Shown: positions 49,538-58,778 of the stretch, piece after piece | How positions within the stretch are numbered: position 1 is the first letter of the stretch | Layout: each line of letters begins with the position of its first letter | Source of the DNA: Streptomyces sp. TLI_171 | GTDB taxonomy: Bacteria; Actinomycetota; Actinomycetes; Streptomycetales; Streptomycetaceae | Direction: 5' to 3' | NCBI RefSeq assembly: GCF_003610255.1 | Contig: NZ_RAPS01000001.1 | Span: forward strand, 2,666,001 to 2,730,000 | Length of the DNA: 64,000 bases | Made by a program: the position numbers and the translations under genes | The notes under the pieces: model-generated | Seen by the model: the letters and a program-made list of their open reading frames with translations, nothing else | Database searches by the model: none | What the model was told of the DNA's origin: nothing

Positions 49538-50992
49538 ATGACCATGACCGATCCGACCACCGCCGCCCACACCTCCGTGGCGGCCCCCCGGGTGGCCTTC
49601 CCGCCCGGCTTCGCCTGGGGCGCGGCCACCGCCGCCTACCAGATCGAGGGCGCCGCCGCCGAGGACGGCCGCACCCCCTCCATCTGGGACGCCTTCGCCA
49701 AGACCCCCGGCAAGGTGCTGAACGGCGACACCGGCGACGTCGCGGTGGACCACTACCACCGCTTCCGCGAGGACGTCCGGCTGATGGCCGACCTCGGCCT
49801 CACCTCGTACCGGTTCTCGCTGTCCTGGCCGCGCATCCAGCCGACCGGCCGCGGGCCGGCCGTCGAGCGCGGACTCGACTTCTACCGGGCCCTGGTCGAC
49901 ACCCTGCTCGAGCACAACATCTCCCCCGTCGCCACCCTCTACCACTGGGACCTCCCGCAGGACCTGGAGGAGGCCGGCGGCTGGCCGATCCGCGAGACCG
50001 CCTACCGGTTCGCCGAGTACGCGGCACTCGCCGCCGGCGCCCTCGGCGACCGGATCCCGATCTGGACCACCCTGAACGAGCCCTGGTGCAGCGCCTTCCT
50101 CGGCTACGGCTCCGGCGTGCACGCCCCCGGCCGCACCAACCCGGCGGACGCGCTCAAGGCCGCCCACCACCTCAACCTCGGCCACGGCCTGGCCGTCGGC
50201 GCGCTGCGTGAGGTGCTGCCCGCCTCCGCGCAGATCTCGGTCTCGCTCAACCTGCACCTGGTCCGCCCGCTCAACGACACCGCCGAGGACCGCGAGGCGG
50301 CCCGCCGGATCGAGGCGGTCGGCAACCGGGTCTGGACCGGCCCGATGTTCAAGGGCGGCTACGACGAGGACCTGAAGGCGGACACCGCCCACATCGTCGA
50401 CTGGGACGAGCTGGTCCGCCCCGGCGACGAGGCGGAGATCGGCCGTCCGATCGACCTGCTCTGCCTGAACTACTACAACCCGACCGTCGTCTCGGCGCCC
50501 AGCGCCGACGCGGAGACCGCCGAGGCGGCGCGCAACGACGGCCACGGCGACAGCGAGTTCAGCTGCTGGCCGGGCTCCGAGGACGTGGTCTTCCACCTCG
50601 CCAACGACGACGTCACCGCCATGGGCTGGCCGATCGACGCCTCCGGCCTGACCGACTCGCTGGTCGGCATGCACAACGACTTCGGCCTGCCGCTGATGGT
50701 CACCGAGAACGGCGCCGCCTTCGACGACGAGGTCGGCCCCGACGGCGAGGTCGACGACCCCGAGCGGGTCCGCTACGTCAAGCTGCACCTGGAGGCCACG
50801 GCCGACGCGATCGCCGCGGGGGCGGACGTGCGGGGCTACTACCTCTGGTCCTTCCTGGACAACTTCGAGTGGGCGTACGGCTACAGCAAGCGCTTCGGCA
50901 TCGTCCACGTCGACTACGAGACCCAGCTGCGCACCCCCAAGACCAGCGCCCGCTGGTACTCGGAGGTGATCCGGCGCGGGGGTCTCGCCTGA
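49538..50992 (+). CDS. bglC: Beta-glucosidase, glycoside hydrolase family 1
   Basis: A 484-residue cytoplasmic glucosidase that splits imported cellobiose to glucose. GH1 signatures are [20 protein letters not shown] near the N-terminus, acid/base Glu in WTTLNEPW (about 181) and nucleophile Glu in [11 protein letters not shown] (about 390). [10 protein letters not shown] and [20 protein letters not shown] complete the sugar site. No signal peptide is present. ATG at 49538 is chosen (49544 is also possible); the CebR box sits in its ribosome binding region, so repression may act on both transcription and translation. It completes the ceb locus. Confidence 0.93.
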   Translation: MTMTDPTTAAHTSVAAPRVAFPPGFAWGAATAAYQIEGAAAEDGRTPSIWDAFAKTPGKVLNGDTGDVAVDHYHRFREDVRLMADLGLTSYRFSLSWPRIQPTGRGPAVERGLDFYRALVDTLLEHNISPVATLYHWDLPQDLEEAGGWPIRETAYRFAEYAALAAGALGDRIPIWTTLNEPWCSAFLGYGSGVHAPGRTNPADALKAAHHLNLGHGLAVGALREVLPASAQISVSLNLHLVRPLNDTAEDREAARRIEAVGNRVWTGPMFKGGYDEDLKADTAHIVDWDELVRPGDEAEIGRPIDLLCLNYYNPTVVSAPSADAETAEAARNDGHGDSEFSCWPGSEDVVFHLANDDVTAMGWPIDASGLTDSLVGMHNDFGLPLMVTENGAAFDDEVGPDGEVDDPERVRYVKLHLEATADAIAAGADVRGYYLWSFLDNFEWAYGYSKRFGIVHVDYETQLRTPKTSARWYSEVIRRGGLA

Positions 50993-51014
50993 ACTCCCGC
51001 ACCCCCGCACAGTG

Positions 51015-51027
51015 TGACGGAGTGTGA
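51015..51027. promoter_or_regulatory. BldD-like box at the start of the secreted protein gene
   Basis: TGAC-N5-GTGA, with GTGACGGAGTGTGAG identical to 40435-40449 upstream of adpA. It overlaps the GTG start at 51024. The match to the BldD palindrome as I recall it (TnACnC(A/T)GnGTnA) has one mismatch. Confidence 0.4.
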
Positions 51028-51833
51028 GCGACGAGCGTGACTGCGGGGAGTCCCGCTCGTTCTCCCCTGGTGTGCGAACCAATCACGCGAAACGGCCGCG
51101 ACGTTCGGACACCTCCCGGCGCCGGTGGGGCCGGCCCGGGGCACTGGCGGCGAGCGGGATGCTCGCCGCCCAGGTGTTGGGCCTCGGCCTCGGCACCGCC
51201 GACGCCCGCGCCGCCGACACCGGCCGGAGCGACCCCGCCGCCCGCACCCTCGGCCGGACGATCCACGCGGACGACGGCGGGCTGCTCGGCGCCACCGGCC
51301 CCGTCCTGGACACCGTGAGCACCGCCGGCACCGGTGCCGTGACCGACCTCGGCACCGTCCTCGACCAGCACCTCGACACCGGAGAACTCCCGCTGCCCGG
51401 CCACCGGGCCGACCGCCCGGACGCGTTCTCCCTCGCCGCCGGCCTGCTCTCCACCGTCCCCCCGCAGGCCCGCCCCGCCGACGCCGACCGGGCCTCCCGC
51501 TCCGGTCCCGCGGACGGCCGTCCCGGTGAGACCGAGATCCTGGTCCCCGCCCGACGCGGCCCCGCCGACCCGGTCCTCCTCTCCCCCGCCGCCTCCGCCG
51601 CGCCCCCACCCCTGGCCGGCGGCCCTCGCCCGGCGCCCGTCCTCGTCCCCGCCCCGGTTCCCCCGGCCCCGTCCCCGCCCTCCCCCGCCCCCGATCACCT
51701 GGCCCTCGCCGCCGCCCCCGGCCGCCCCACCGATCAGGAGGGGGCCATCGCCGTCCTCATCCCGATCGCCGCCGGCGTCCTCCTGACCGCCGCCGCGGCC
51801 TACAAGCACCGCGGCCTCCCGGGCGGCCACTGA
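51024..51833 (+). CDS. Secreted, membrane-anchored protein of unknown function
   Basis: A 269-residue protein. It has a basic N-region and a signal-like hydrophobic stretch (PGALAASGMLAAQVLGLGLG, cleavage likely after ADARA near 63). A Pro/Ala-rich extracellular middle follows (PAPVLVPAPVPPAPSPPSPA). A C-terminal membrane segment (AIAVLIPIAAGVLLTAAAAY) precedes a short basic tail KHRG. This is the layout of a surface protein held by its C-terminus. No domain recognised. The GTG start is uncertain (51072 is another GTG). A BldD-like box at the start hints at developmental control. Confidence 0.65.
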   Translation: MSDERDCGESRSFSPGVRTNHAKRPRRSDTSRRRWGRPGALAASGMLAAQVLGLGLGTADARAADTGRSDPAARTLGRTIHADDGGLLGATGPVLDTVSTAGTGAVTDLGTVLDQHLDTGELPLPGHRADRPDAFSLAAGLLSTVPPQARPADADRASRSGPADGRPGETEILVPARRGPADPVLLSPAASAAPPPLAGGPRPAPVLVPAPVPPAPSPPSPAPDHLALAAAPGRPTDQEGAIAVLIPIAAGVLLTAAAAYKHRGLPGGH

Positions 51834-51942
51834 CACCTGTCCTCCGCGGTGCCGGAGGGACGGGGGAAGGATCACGGGCGCTGCTTCCGATCACCGCGGG
51901 CCCTGTCCCGGAGCACCGCGGCACTGACTGTCCGCCAGGGGC

Positions 51943-52827
51943 TCAGTCGAAGGCCTTCGGGGGCGGGGCCGGGGACGGGACCGCGCGGGCGTCGGTGACC
52001 GGGGCGGCCCCGGCGATGAAGTCGGTGAGGTCGCGGTCGTGCAGCAGGCGGGCCTGGGCGGGGTCGGCGGCGAGCCGGCGGGTGAGTTCGGTGAGGGGCA
52101 GGGGGGTGTGCGCGGCGGCGAGCACCAGGTTGCCGAAGCGCTTGCCGCGCAGGACGGCGGGGTCCGCGATCAGGCAGACCTCGGGGAAGACGGCGCGCAG
52201 CGTGGCGGCCTGGGCCCGGGCGAAGCCGAGCGGGCCGCCGTCGGTGATGTTGGCGGTGTAGTGGCCGGTGGCGTGGAGGGCGCGGGCGGCGAGCTGCACG
52301 AACTCGACGGTGGCGCAGTGGGCGGGGACCCGGGCGCCCGCGAAGATGTCGGCGACGATCAGGTCGGTGGAGTCCTCGGCGGTGCGCTCGAGGACGGCGC
52401 GCGCGTCGGCGCCGCGGACCCGGATCTGCCAGGTGCGGTCGAGCGGGAGTTCGGTGCGGACGAGTTCGGTGAGCGCGGTGTCGATCTCGGCGACCTGCTG
52501 GCGGGAGCGCGGCCGGGTGGCGGCGGTGTAGCGGGCCAGGGTGAGCGCCCCGCCGCCGAGGTGCAGCACGGAGAGCGGCTGGCGCGCGGGCGCGACGGTG
52601 TCGATGAGGTGTCCGAGCCGGCGCTGGTACTCGAAGCCGAGGTGGCCGGGTTCGGCGAGGTCGACCAGGGACTGCGGGGCTCCGTCGAGGAGGAGCTGCC
52701 AGGCGTGCGGCCGGTCCCGGTCGGGGCGCAGTTCGGCGGTGCCGGACGCGACGGTGGCGGTGAGCGGGCCTTGGCTGTGCGCGCGGCCGGGGACGGAGGT
52801 GGTGCGTGGGCGGCCCATGGGAGCCAT
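51943..52827 (-). CDS. Spermidine synthase-like methyltransferase-fold protein
   Basis: A 294-residue soluble protein with a Rossmann fold of the spermidine synthase type: glycine motif LSVLHLGGGALTLARYTAA, the acidic strand end in QQVAEIDTAL, and VADIFAGARVPAHCATVEF where the catalytic Asp-x-x-Asp of true synthases would lie. HPLxxG-type polyamine residues are not clear, so it may not make spermidine. Many actinomycetes carry such standalone spermidine synthase-like proteins of unknown role. The start may be 52827 or 52818. It is convergent with the secreted protein gene. Confidence 0.75.
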   Translation of the reverse strand: MAPMGRPRTTSVPGRAHSQGPLTATVASGTAELRPDRDRPHAWQLLLDGAPQSLVDLAEPGHLGFEYQRRLGHLIDTVAPARQPLSVLHLGGGALTLARYTAATRPRSRQQVAEIDTALTELVRTELPLDRTWQIRVRGADARAVLERTAEDSTDLIVADIFAGARVPAHCATVEFVQLAARALHATGHYTANITDGGPLGFARAQAATLRAVFPEVCLIADPAVLRGKRFGNLVLAAAHTPLPLTELTRRLAADPAQARLLHDRDLTDFIAGAAPVTDARAVPSPAPPPKAFD

Positions 52828-52961
52828 TATCGCGGTCGGCGACGGTGGGTGACGAAGGCGGCCCGCTACGGGGTCGTCGGGTCCGCCCGCTGAGACGACG
52901 CTTGCATGTCAACTGCCCCGTCGGGCAGGTTTCCTGATGAGCCGCCAGCAACGGCGAACGC

Positions 52962-53360
52962 TCAGAGCGGGCCGAGCCCACCCGCGGTGAGGGTGATGGC
53001 GGCTTCGCACAGTGCGGAGCGCAGCACCCAGGCGTCGGTGGGGCGGGCGTACGGCTGCGGGCCGGAGGGCGGGATGATCCAGTGCGGGTCGGTGGGCGGG
53101 AGCAGGTCCGCCCCGGGGGTGCAGGCGGAGCCGGGCAGGTGCCAGCCGAGCGCTGTCCCGGCCGGGACCAGGAAGGCGATGGCCGAGCCGCCGGCGGTCT
53201 GGTGGACGGAACCGCAGGCACGGCGCAGCCGGAGGATGTCCACCGCCTCCAGCCCGTGCCGGACCGGCACGGTCACGGTGTCGTACTGGACGACGCGCGG
53301 CGCACCGCCCGCGGCGGGCAGCACGGCCCGGAACCGGTACTGGGGAACTCCGGTGGCCAT
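52962..53360 (-). CDS. Small protein of unknown function, possibly prim-pol-like
   Basis: A 132-residue protein. ATG 53360 has an excellent ribosome binding site (AGGAGG, seven bases upstream). The visible patterns YDTVTVPVRHGLEAVDILRL, IAFLVPAGTALGWHLPGS and HWIIPPSG, then VLRSALCEA, are echoed in the protein at 60837-61379 and loosely resemble N-terminal pieces of actinomycete bifunctional DNA primase/polymerases. No catalytic acidic pair is evident, so catalysis is doubtful. It diverges from an HTH/TPR regulator across a 335-base region, so the two may be functionally linked. Confidence 0.7.
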   Translation of the reverse strand: MATGVPQYRFRAVLPAAGGAPRVVQYDTVTVPVRHGLEAVDILRLRRACGSVHQTAGGSAIAFLVPAGTALGWHLPGSACTPGADLLPPTDPHWIIPPSGPQPYARPTDAWVLRSALCEAAITLTAGGLGPL

Positions 53361-53695
53361 GGGGGACCTCCTGTCACCTGGGGTCGCGTGGAAACCGGAC
53401 GGCGCTCCGTCACCCGGTCGGGCGACGGAGGGCCGGTGCGGGAGGGGGCCCGTACCGCCGGTGTCCATGTATCAGGACAACGCGGGACCGGCTGTTCAGG
53501 CCACGGCCTCCGATACAGCAAGCCATGGCATTTCATGGCACAACGCGGCAACTGTGTCCGGATTGCCCGGGATTGACCCGCCAAGTCCTGGCGACCCGCC
53601 GTGTTCGCGCGGTGACTCCCGGTACTGTCGTGGCGACGCGGCGGCCCTCCCCCAGGGGTCGGCGCGACCACCCCGGCACGACCTCGGAGTGCAGC
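53361..53695. promoter_or_regulatory. Divergent promoter region with inverted repeats
   Basis: 335 bases between a small unknown gene and the HTH/TPR regulator. It contains GCCATG-N6-CATGGC (53522-53539) and TGTATC (53468-53473) facing GATACA (53512-53517) at 38 bases. These are candidate operators for the regulator at 53696. No coding frame is convincing. Confidence 0.45.
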
Positions 53696-55063
53696 ATGGC
53701 AGCCACGCGAACCGGCGGGCCCCGTCCGGCGCCCGTCCCCAACCAGGCGATGCGCGAGCTGCGCGGCGACCTCTCGCCGGGGGAGTTCGCCACCCTGGTC
53801 CGTCGGGCCGCCCGGGAGATCGGCGAGCACGTGTCCTGCGACGCGCGCTACGTCGGGCGGGTGGAGTCCGGCGAGATCCGCTGCCCCAACTACGCGTACG
53901 AGCGGGTGTTCCGGCACATCTGGCCGGAGAAGTCGCTGGTGGAGCTCGGGTTCGCGCCGCGCACGGCGGTCCGCCGCCGCGCGCCGGACGCCGAACCGTC
54001 CGCCGCGGCCCCGCCGCCGGACGCACCGCTTCGGTCTGACGAGGAGAACGACGACGTGCTTCGCCGTACGTTCCTGAACGGCGGTCCCACCGCCCTGGCG
54101 GCGGCGCTCGGCCTGGACCGGGCGGCGCCGCCCGCGATCCCGCCCCGACCGGAGCGCCGCCGGGTCGGCGCCGCCGAGGTGCAGGGGGTCGAGCAGGCGG
54201 TCCGCGACATCCGGCTGCTGGACGACGCGCACGGCGCGGACGCCCTGTTCGAGCTGGCCGGGCAGTCGCTGCGCAGCGCGTACGTGCTGCTCAACGACGG
54301 CGACTACAACTCCGCCACCGAGCGCCGGCTGCAGTGCGGGGCGGGTGAACTGGCCATCTCGGTGGGCTGGTTGGCCCACGACTCGAACCGGCTGATGGAC
54401 GCCCGCTCGTTCTACTCGGAGGCACTGGCGACCGCCCGGATGGCCCGCGACCCCGGCCTGGAGGCGCACGTGTTCTGCAACAGCGCCTTCCTGGCCCGGG
54501 ACGCCGGCCGCCCGCGGGAGGCGCTGCGGGCGGCGCAGGCCGGGCAGGCCGCGGCGGCCGGGCTGGGCTCGGACCGGCTGCTGTCGCTGCTGGCGCTGCG
54601 CGAGGCGGGCGGCTGGGCGCTGCTGGGCGACCGGTCGGCGTGCGAGCGGGCGCTCGGCCGGGCGTACACGCTGTTCGAGCAGGGCGAGCGGGCGGCCGAC
54701 CCGGAGTGGATGTCCTTCTTCGGGGAGGCCGAGCTGGCCGGGCTGGAGGCGCAGTGCTGGTCGGCCCTGGGCGAGTGGGACCGCGCCAGCCTGCGGGCCG
54801 AGCAGGCGATAGGGCTGCAGGAGCCGCACTTCGTCCGCAACCGGGTGCTGTACACCGCGGAGTTGGCGCACGACCGGCTCGGCCGGGGCGACCTGGCCGG
54901 GGCGGCCGCGCAGGGCTCGGCGGCGGTGCTGCTGCTGGGCCGGGTCCGCTCGGCCCGGATCCGCGGCATGCTGGCGCACACCGCGGACCGGATGCGCGGC
55001 CACGCCGCCGTGCCGGAGGTCCGCGAGTTCCTGGCCGGCTACGACGACGCGGTGGCGGCCTGA
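53696..55063 (+). CDS. HTH regulator with TPR-like helical repeats
   Basis: A 455-residue protein. Residues 15-95 hold an Xre-like DNA-binding domain (LSPGEFATLVRRAAREIGEH, YVGRVESGEIRCPNYAYERV). A Pro/Ala linker follows (110-150), then about 270 residues of helical repeats rich in Ala/Leu (ARSFYSEALATARMARDPGL, REALRAAQAGQAAAAGLGSD) typical of TPR regulators of Streptomyces. ATG 53696 has GGAG six bases upstream. Such proteins often sense a partner protein or small signal and control development or antibiotic genes. The target is unknown; the divergent small gene is the obvious candidate. Confidence 0.82.
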   Translation: MAATRTGGPRPAPVPNQAMRELRGDLSPGEFATLVRRAAREIGEHVSCDARYVGRVESGEIRCPNYAYERVFRHIWPEKSLVELGFAPRTAVRRRAPDAEPSAAAPPPDAPLRSDEENDDVLRRTFLNGGPTALAAALGLDRAAPPAIPPRPERRRVGAAEVQGVEQAVRDIRLLDDAHGADALFELAGQSLRSAYVLLNDGDYNSATERRLQCGAGELAISVGWLAHDSNRLMDARSFYSEALATARMARDPGLEAHVFCNSAFLARDAGRPREALRAAQAGQAAAAGLGSDRLLSLLALREAGGWALLGDRSACERALGRAYTLFEQGERAADPEWMSFFGEAELAGLEAQCWSALGEWDRASLRAEQAIGLQEPHFVRNRVLYTAELAHDRLGRGDLAGAAAQGSAAVLLLGRVRSARIRGMLAHTADRMRGHAAVPEVREFLAGYDDAVAA

Positions 55064-55097
55064 CCCGACGACGGAACGGGCCGCCGCCGGAGCGGCC

Positions 55098-55754
55098 TCA
55101 GGAGTGCTTGGCCAGCCCGTCGAGGTGGCTGTGGTCGTTCCAGATCTCGACGGCGGGCAGCCCGTACTCCCAGGACAGCACGGACAGCGCGGCGGTGCCG
55201 AGCTTGAAGCGCTGCGCGTACTCGGGGGGCAGGCCCAGCCAGCGCGCGGTGAGGATGCGCAGCAGGTGGCCGTGGGCGAACAGCACCACGTCGCGGTCGG
55301 CGCAGTGCATGGTGGTGGTGTCCGCCTCGGGGACGCCGTGCTCCTCGTTGATCCCGGCGAGGAAGGCGTCGACCCGGGCGGAGACCTCGGCGAGGGTCTC
55401 GCCGCCGGGCACGCCGTCGCGCCAGATCAGCCAGCCGGGCCGGTCGGTGGCCCGGATGTCGCCGCCGGTGCGCCCCTCGTACTGCCCGTAGTCCCACTCC
55501 AGCAGTTCGGGGCGGTCCGCGGCGCGGTCGCCGAAGCCGGCGAGTTCGGCGGTGTCGCGGGCCCGGGACAGCGGGCTGGTGAAGACGGCGGCGTCGGGCA
55601 GGCCGTTCCACGGGGCCCGGGCCAGCCGCTCGCCGAGGGCGCGGGCCATCTCGCGGCCCTCCTCGGTGAGCGGGACGTCGGTGCGACCGGTGTGCCGGCC
55701 GGTGGCCGACCAGGAGGTCTCGCCGTGGCGGACCAGCACGATACGGGCGGGCAT
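55098..55754 (-). CDS. Histidine phosphatase family protein (phosphoglycerate mutase-like)
   Basis: A 218-residue histidine acid phosphatase. The RHG motif is [20 protein letters not shown] (phospho-His about 9), with [12 protein letters not shown], the acid Glu region [14 protein letters not shown] and the second His in [13 protein letters not shown]. All catalytic residues are present. The family includes phosphatases of sugar phosphates and nucleotides; the specificity is not readable. ATG 55754 has GAGG eight bases upstream. It diverges from the nuclease-helicase operon. Confidence 0.88.
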   Translation of the reverse strand: MPARIVLVRHGETSWSATGRHTGRTDVPLTEEGREMARALGERLARAPWNGLPDAAVFTSPLSRARDTAELAGFGDRAADRPELLEWDYGQYEGRTGGDIRATDRPGWLIWRDGVPGGETLAEVSARVDAFLAGINEEHGVPEADTTTMHCADRDVVLFAHGHLLRILTARWLGLPPEYAQRFKLGTAALSVLSWEYGLPAVEIWNDHSHLDGLAKHS

Positions 55755-55937
55755 GGGGGCTACCTCGTTCGGAAAGGGGTGCGGTTCACTGGCCTCGGCG
55801 TCGAGTCCACCGGCCCATGATCCCTCACCGCCCCGCTCCCCCGGACAACGGGACCCGTCCGGTTCGACCGACGGACCCGCCCGGTTCGACCGACGGGCTC
55901 CGCTTTGTCGGCGCCGGGTGCGAGACTGGGCCGCACC

Positions 55938-57155
55938 ATGAACGTCTCGCACTTCGGGCAGGCTTCCCCGCCGCTGCGGCGGCTCTCCGAGCTGCGCGGC
56001 CCGGCGCCGCAGCGCAGCCTCGACGCCCGTGCCCTCGCCGCGCTCGCCGCCAATCCGGGTTGCCGCCGCCGCGCCCTGCTGGACGCCGCGGGGGTGGACA
56101 AGACCGCGCTGGCCCAGCGCCTGGGCCGTCCCGCGCCGTTCGGCCAGTCCCCGTTCGCGATCCGTCGCGGCCTGCAGTTCGAGTCCCGCCTGAAGCGGGA
56201 CGGCTACGCGGTGCTGCTCCGCCCGCTGCGCCGCCTGCTGGGCGTGCCGGAGGCGGAGGTCGCCTCGCTCGCGGTGCCGGACCTGCTGCCTTCGGCCTCC
56301 CCCGCGGTGCGCGCGGAGCGCACCGCGGCGGCGCTGGCCGAGGCGGCCGCCGACCCGGCGGGGTGGACGCTGCTGGACCATCCGATGCTGCGCCTCGAGG
56401 TGGCGGGCAGCCCGGCCTACCTGGAGCCGGACGCGGTGGTGGTGCACGGCGGCCGGTGCACCGTGGTGGAGATCAAGTCCTTCCCGGTGCTGGACGGTTC
56501 GGCCGATCCGGCGAAGGTCGGCGCGGCCGCCCGGCAGTCCGCGGTGTACGTGCTGGCGCTGCAGGAGGCGGCCGCCCGGCTGGCCGGCGCACCGCTCGTC
56601 GGCGGCCCCTACGCCGTCCAGCAACTGCCCGGCGCGCCGGAGTTGACGGTGCTGCTGGTCTGCCCGAAGGACTTCTCCAACCAGCCGGTCGCGGTGCCGG
56701 TCGATGTGCGGCGCGAACTGTCCACCACCCGGCGGCAGTTGTCCCGGATGACGCGGGTCGAGCAGTTGCTGGCGGCGCTGCCGGAGGGCGTCACCTTCGA
56801 CCTGGCGCGGGACGAGTCGGGTGCGCCGACCCGCCCGCCCGAGGAGCTCGACGCGGCGGTGGCGACGGTGCCGGCCGCGTACGGCCCCGAGTGCATCTCC
56901 ACCTGCGAGCTGGGTTTCCACTGCCGGGCGCAGGCGCGCTGCGCGGGCGCGGTCGAGCAGTTGGGCCGCGGGGTGCGCGGTGAGCTGGGTTCGCTGCGCA
57001 CCGTGGAGGAGGCGCTGGCGGCGGCGGAGCGGGGCGGCGCGGAGGGCCTGGAGCCTTCGCTGTTCGAGGAGTTGGGGCTGGACGAGGCGTCCGAGCGCCT
57101 GGCGTACGCGGCCCGGCTGCGGGCGGAGGCGCTGGCCGCCGGGGGCGTGCGGTGA
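55938..57155 (+). CDS. RecB/Cas4-like PD-(D/E)XK nuclease with probable Fe-S cluster
   Basis: A 405-residue protein. The nuclease core is [10 protein letters not shown] (Asp165), VVEIKSF (Glu178, Lys180) and [10 protein letters not shown] (Gln200, Tyr204), the motifs of RecB/Cas4/Dna2 exonucleases. Cys42 ([11 protein letters not shown]) lies before the core and Cys318, 322, 328 and 334 lie after it (C-x3-C-x5-C-x5-C). One early plus several late Cys is the arrangement that holds the 4Fe-4S cluster in AddB, Cas4 and Dna2. It overlaps the next gene (GTGA), so it is co-translated with it. It probably degrades or trims single-stranded DNA with the helicase at 58779. ATG 55938 is the likely start. 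Confidence 0.82.
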   Translation: MNVSHFGQASPPLRRLSELRGPAPQRSLDARALAALAANPGCRRRALLDAAGVDKTALAQRLGRPAPFGQSPFAIRRGLQFESRLKRDGYAVLLRPLRRLLGVPEAEVASLAVPDLLPSASPAVRAERTAAALAEAAADPAGWTLLDHPMLRLEVAGSPAYLEPDAVVVHGGRCTVVEIKSFPVLDGSADPAKVGAAARQSAVYVLALQEAAARLAGAPLVGGPYAVQQLPGAPELTVLLVCPKDFSNQPVAVPVDVRRELSTTRRQLSRMTRVEQLLAALPEGVTFDLARDESGAPTRPPEELDAAVATVPAAYGPECISTCELGFHCRAQARCAGAVEQLGRGVRGELGSLRTVEEALAAAERGGAEGLEPSLFEELGLDEASERLAYAARLRAEALAAGGVR

Positions 57156-58750
57156 GCCTGCTGTCCACGCTGGCCCGGTTGGAGGCGGTGCGCGGGCAGC
57201 GGGCGGAGCCGTTGGCGACGGTGCGGCACCGGCACCTGTCGGAGCGTCCGATGGTGCTGGTGCCGTTGGCGGCGGCCGGTGAGGCGGGCGCCCCGCTGGC
57301 GGTGCTGCTGGGCACCGACCGGGAGCGGCCGCGGCTGCACTTCGTGCCGCAGCCGCTGAACCGCACCCAGCGTTCGGAGTTCCTGGCCGCCGTGGCGGCG
57401 GAGGTGGTGCCGTACCTGGAGTCGTTCGGCGCCGAGGTGGAGCTGCTGGAGGGGTCCGAGAAGGATCCGGTGAGCGGCGAGAAGGTGCCGGTGGTGCGGG
57501 AGCTGTGCGCGGACGCGCCGCAGCTGATCGTGCCGAACGCGGGGGGCGTGGCGCACCTGGCGCTGCTCGGCCGGTCCACCCGGTTCCGCCGGACGGCGCA
57601 GGATCCGGATCCGGGCGAGTACCCGGCGCCCACCCAGGTGCCGCTGCTGGGGCGCTGGTTGACGCATCTGACGGACCGTGCGCAGGTGCCGGGCTCCTCG
57701 ATGCTGCTGGCGATGACGGGCCTGCTCTCGCGGCACTGGGCGACCGGGCAGAGCAACCTGGAGGACCAGCACTTGGCGGCCCGGCTGGCCTGGCACGTCC
57801 CGCCGGCGGGCTTCGGGCCGGGGACGTCGGGCGCGGCGGCCGCCGAGTGGGTGGAGTCGGCGCGGGACGCGGACGGGCAGTTGGCGCACCCGCCGGCCGG
57901 CCCGACCACCGATCCGCGGTTCGACGAGCAGGTGCTGGCCCCGGCGATCCTGCGGCACGACGCCGCGGTCGCGGTGCGGGAGCGGGCGGAGGCGTCCCGG
58001 GACGCCGCGGAGGCCCGCCGGGCGGCGGCGCTGGTCGAGCAGGCCCGGGCGGTGCTGGGCGAGGCGCTGCTCGGCGCGACGCTGCCGACCTGGCACGACG
58101 TGTGGCTCGGCATCGACCTGCTGCGCGGGCTGCCGCCGGCCGGCCACCTGCCGGACCGCTGGGAGGGCGACCGCTGGTCGTTCACCATGCACCGGGACCG
58201 GGTGGCCGCCGGGGAGCCCCCGCAGCCGCGCCGGGACGACGCGGTGACCGCGGCCCGCAAGCTGGCGCAGCGCGAGCGCGAGCAGGCGAAGCTGGACATC
58301 CAGGAGGCGCTGGACGATCCGCTGGCGATGGCGGAGCGCCGGCTGTCCGGCGAGGCCTTCGCGGGCGAGGTGGTGGACGTGGTGCCGGAGTGGTCCGAGG
58401 GCCGCTCCGCCAAGCCCCGTCCGCTGCTGGTGGTGCGGACCGGCGACCGGCCGCACGCCGATCCGGGCCGCGAGGTGTACCGGGCGCACGCGGAGCCCGC
58501 GCAGCGCGCCGTGATCGTCTCGTCGGCGCCGGGCGAGGTGGTGGTGCGGCTGCTGTCCGGCATGGGCCGGAAGAAGGACCCTGAGCCGGGCAGCGTGCCG
58601 GAGCCGGGCGACGCCGTGGTGTTCACGCTGTTCGAGTTGGCGGCGCGGCAGTCCGCGCCGCTGCCGGAGCCGGCCGACACGCCGTGGACGCACGGTGGCC
58701 CGCCGGTGGCCGGCGCGGATTCACCGGCCGGTGCCGACGAGTGGGAATGA
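57152..58750 (+). CDS. Unknown protein between nuclease and helicase
   Basis: A 532-residue soluble protein of no recognised family. Residues 1-130 are an alpha/beta region ([40 protein letters not shown]). The middle is helical, with a coiled-coil-like stretch ([20 protein letters not shown]) at about 275-300 and a charged helix near 370. Residues about 395-510 are strand-rich ([47 protein letters not shown]), resembling the beta-barrel that precedes the motor in Dna2/Upf1-type helicases. The start overlaps the nuclease stop and the stop is 28 bases before the helicase, so the three products probably act together. Confidence 0.78.
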   Translation: MSLLSTLARLEAVRGQRAEPLATVRHRHLSERPMVLVPLAAAGEAGAPLAVLLGTDRERPRLHFVPQPLNRTQRSEFLAAVAAEVVPYLESFGAEVELLEGSEKDPVSGEKVPVVRELCADAPQLIVPNAGGVAHLALLGRSTRFRRTAQDPDPGEYPAPTQVPLLGRWLTHLTDRAQVPGSSMLLAMTGLLSRHWATGQSNLEDQHLAARLAWHVPPAGFGPGTSGAAAAEWVESARDADGQLAHPPAGPTTDPRFDEQVLAPAILRHDAAVAVRERAEASRDAAEARRAAALVEQARAVLGEALLGATLPTWHDVWLGIDLLRGLPPAGHLPDRWEGDRWSFTMHRDRVAAGEPPQPRRDDAVTAARKLAQREREQAKLDIQEALDDPLAMAERRLSGEAFAGEVVDVVPEWSEGRSAKPRPLLVVRTGDRPHADPGREVYRAHAEPAQRAVIVSSAPGEVVVRLLSGMGRKKDPEPGSVPEPGDAVVFTLFELAARQSAPLPEPADTPWTHGGPPVAGADSPAGADEWE

Positions 58751-58778
58751 CCCTCCGATGAACCTTTCTGGAGAGCTG

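Noticed and set aside
51844..51921. 9-bp arms CCGCGGTGC / GCACCGCGG 60 bases apart as a terminator
   Set aside because: The loop is too long for an efficient terminator and 9-bp matches of this composition are expected by chance.
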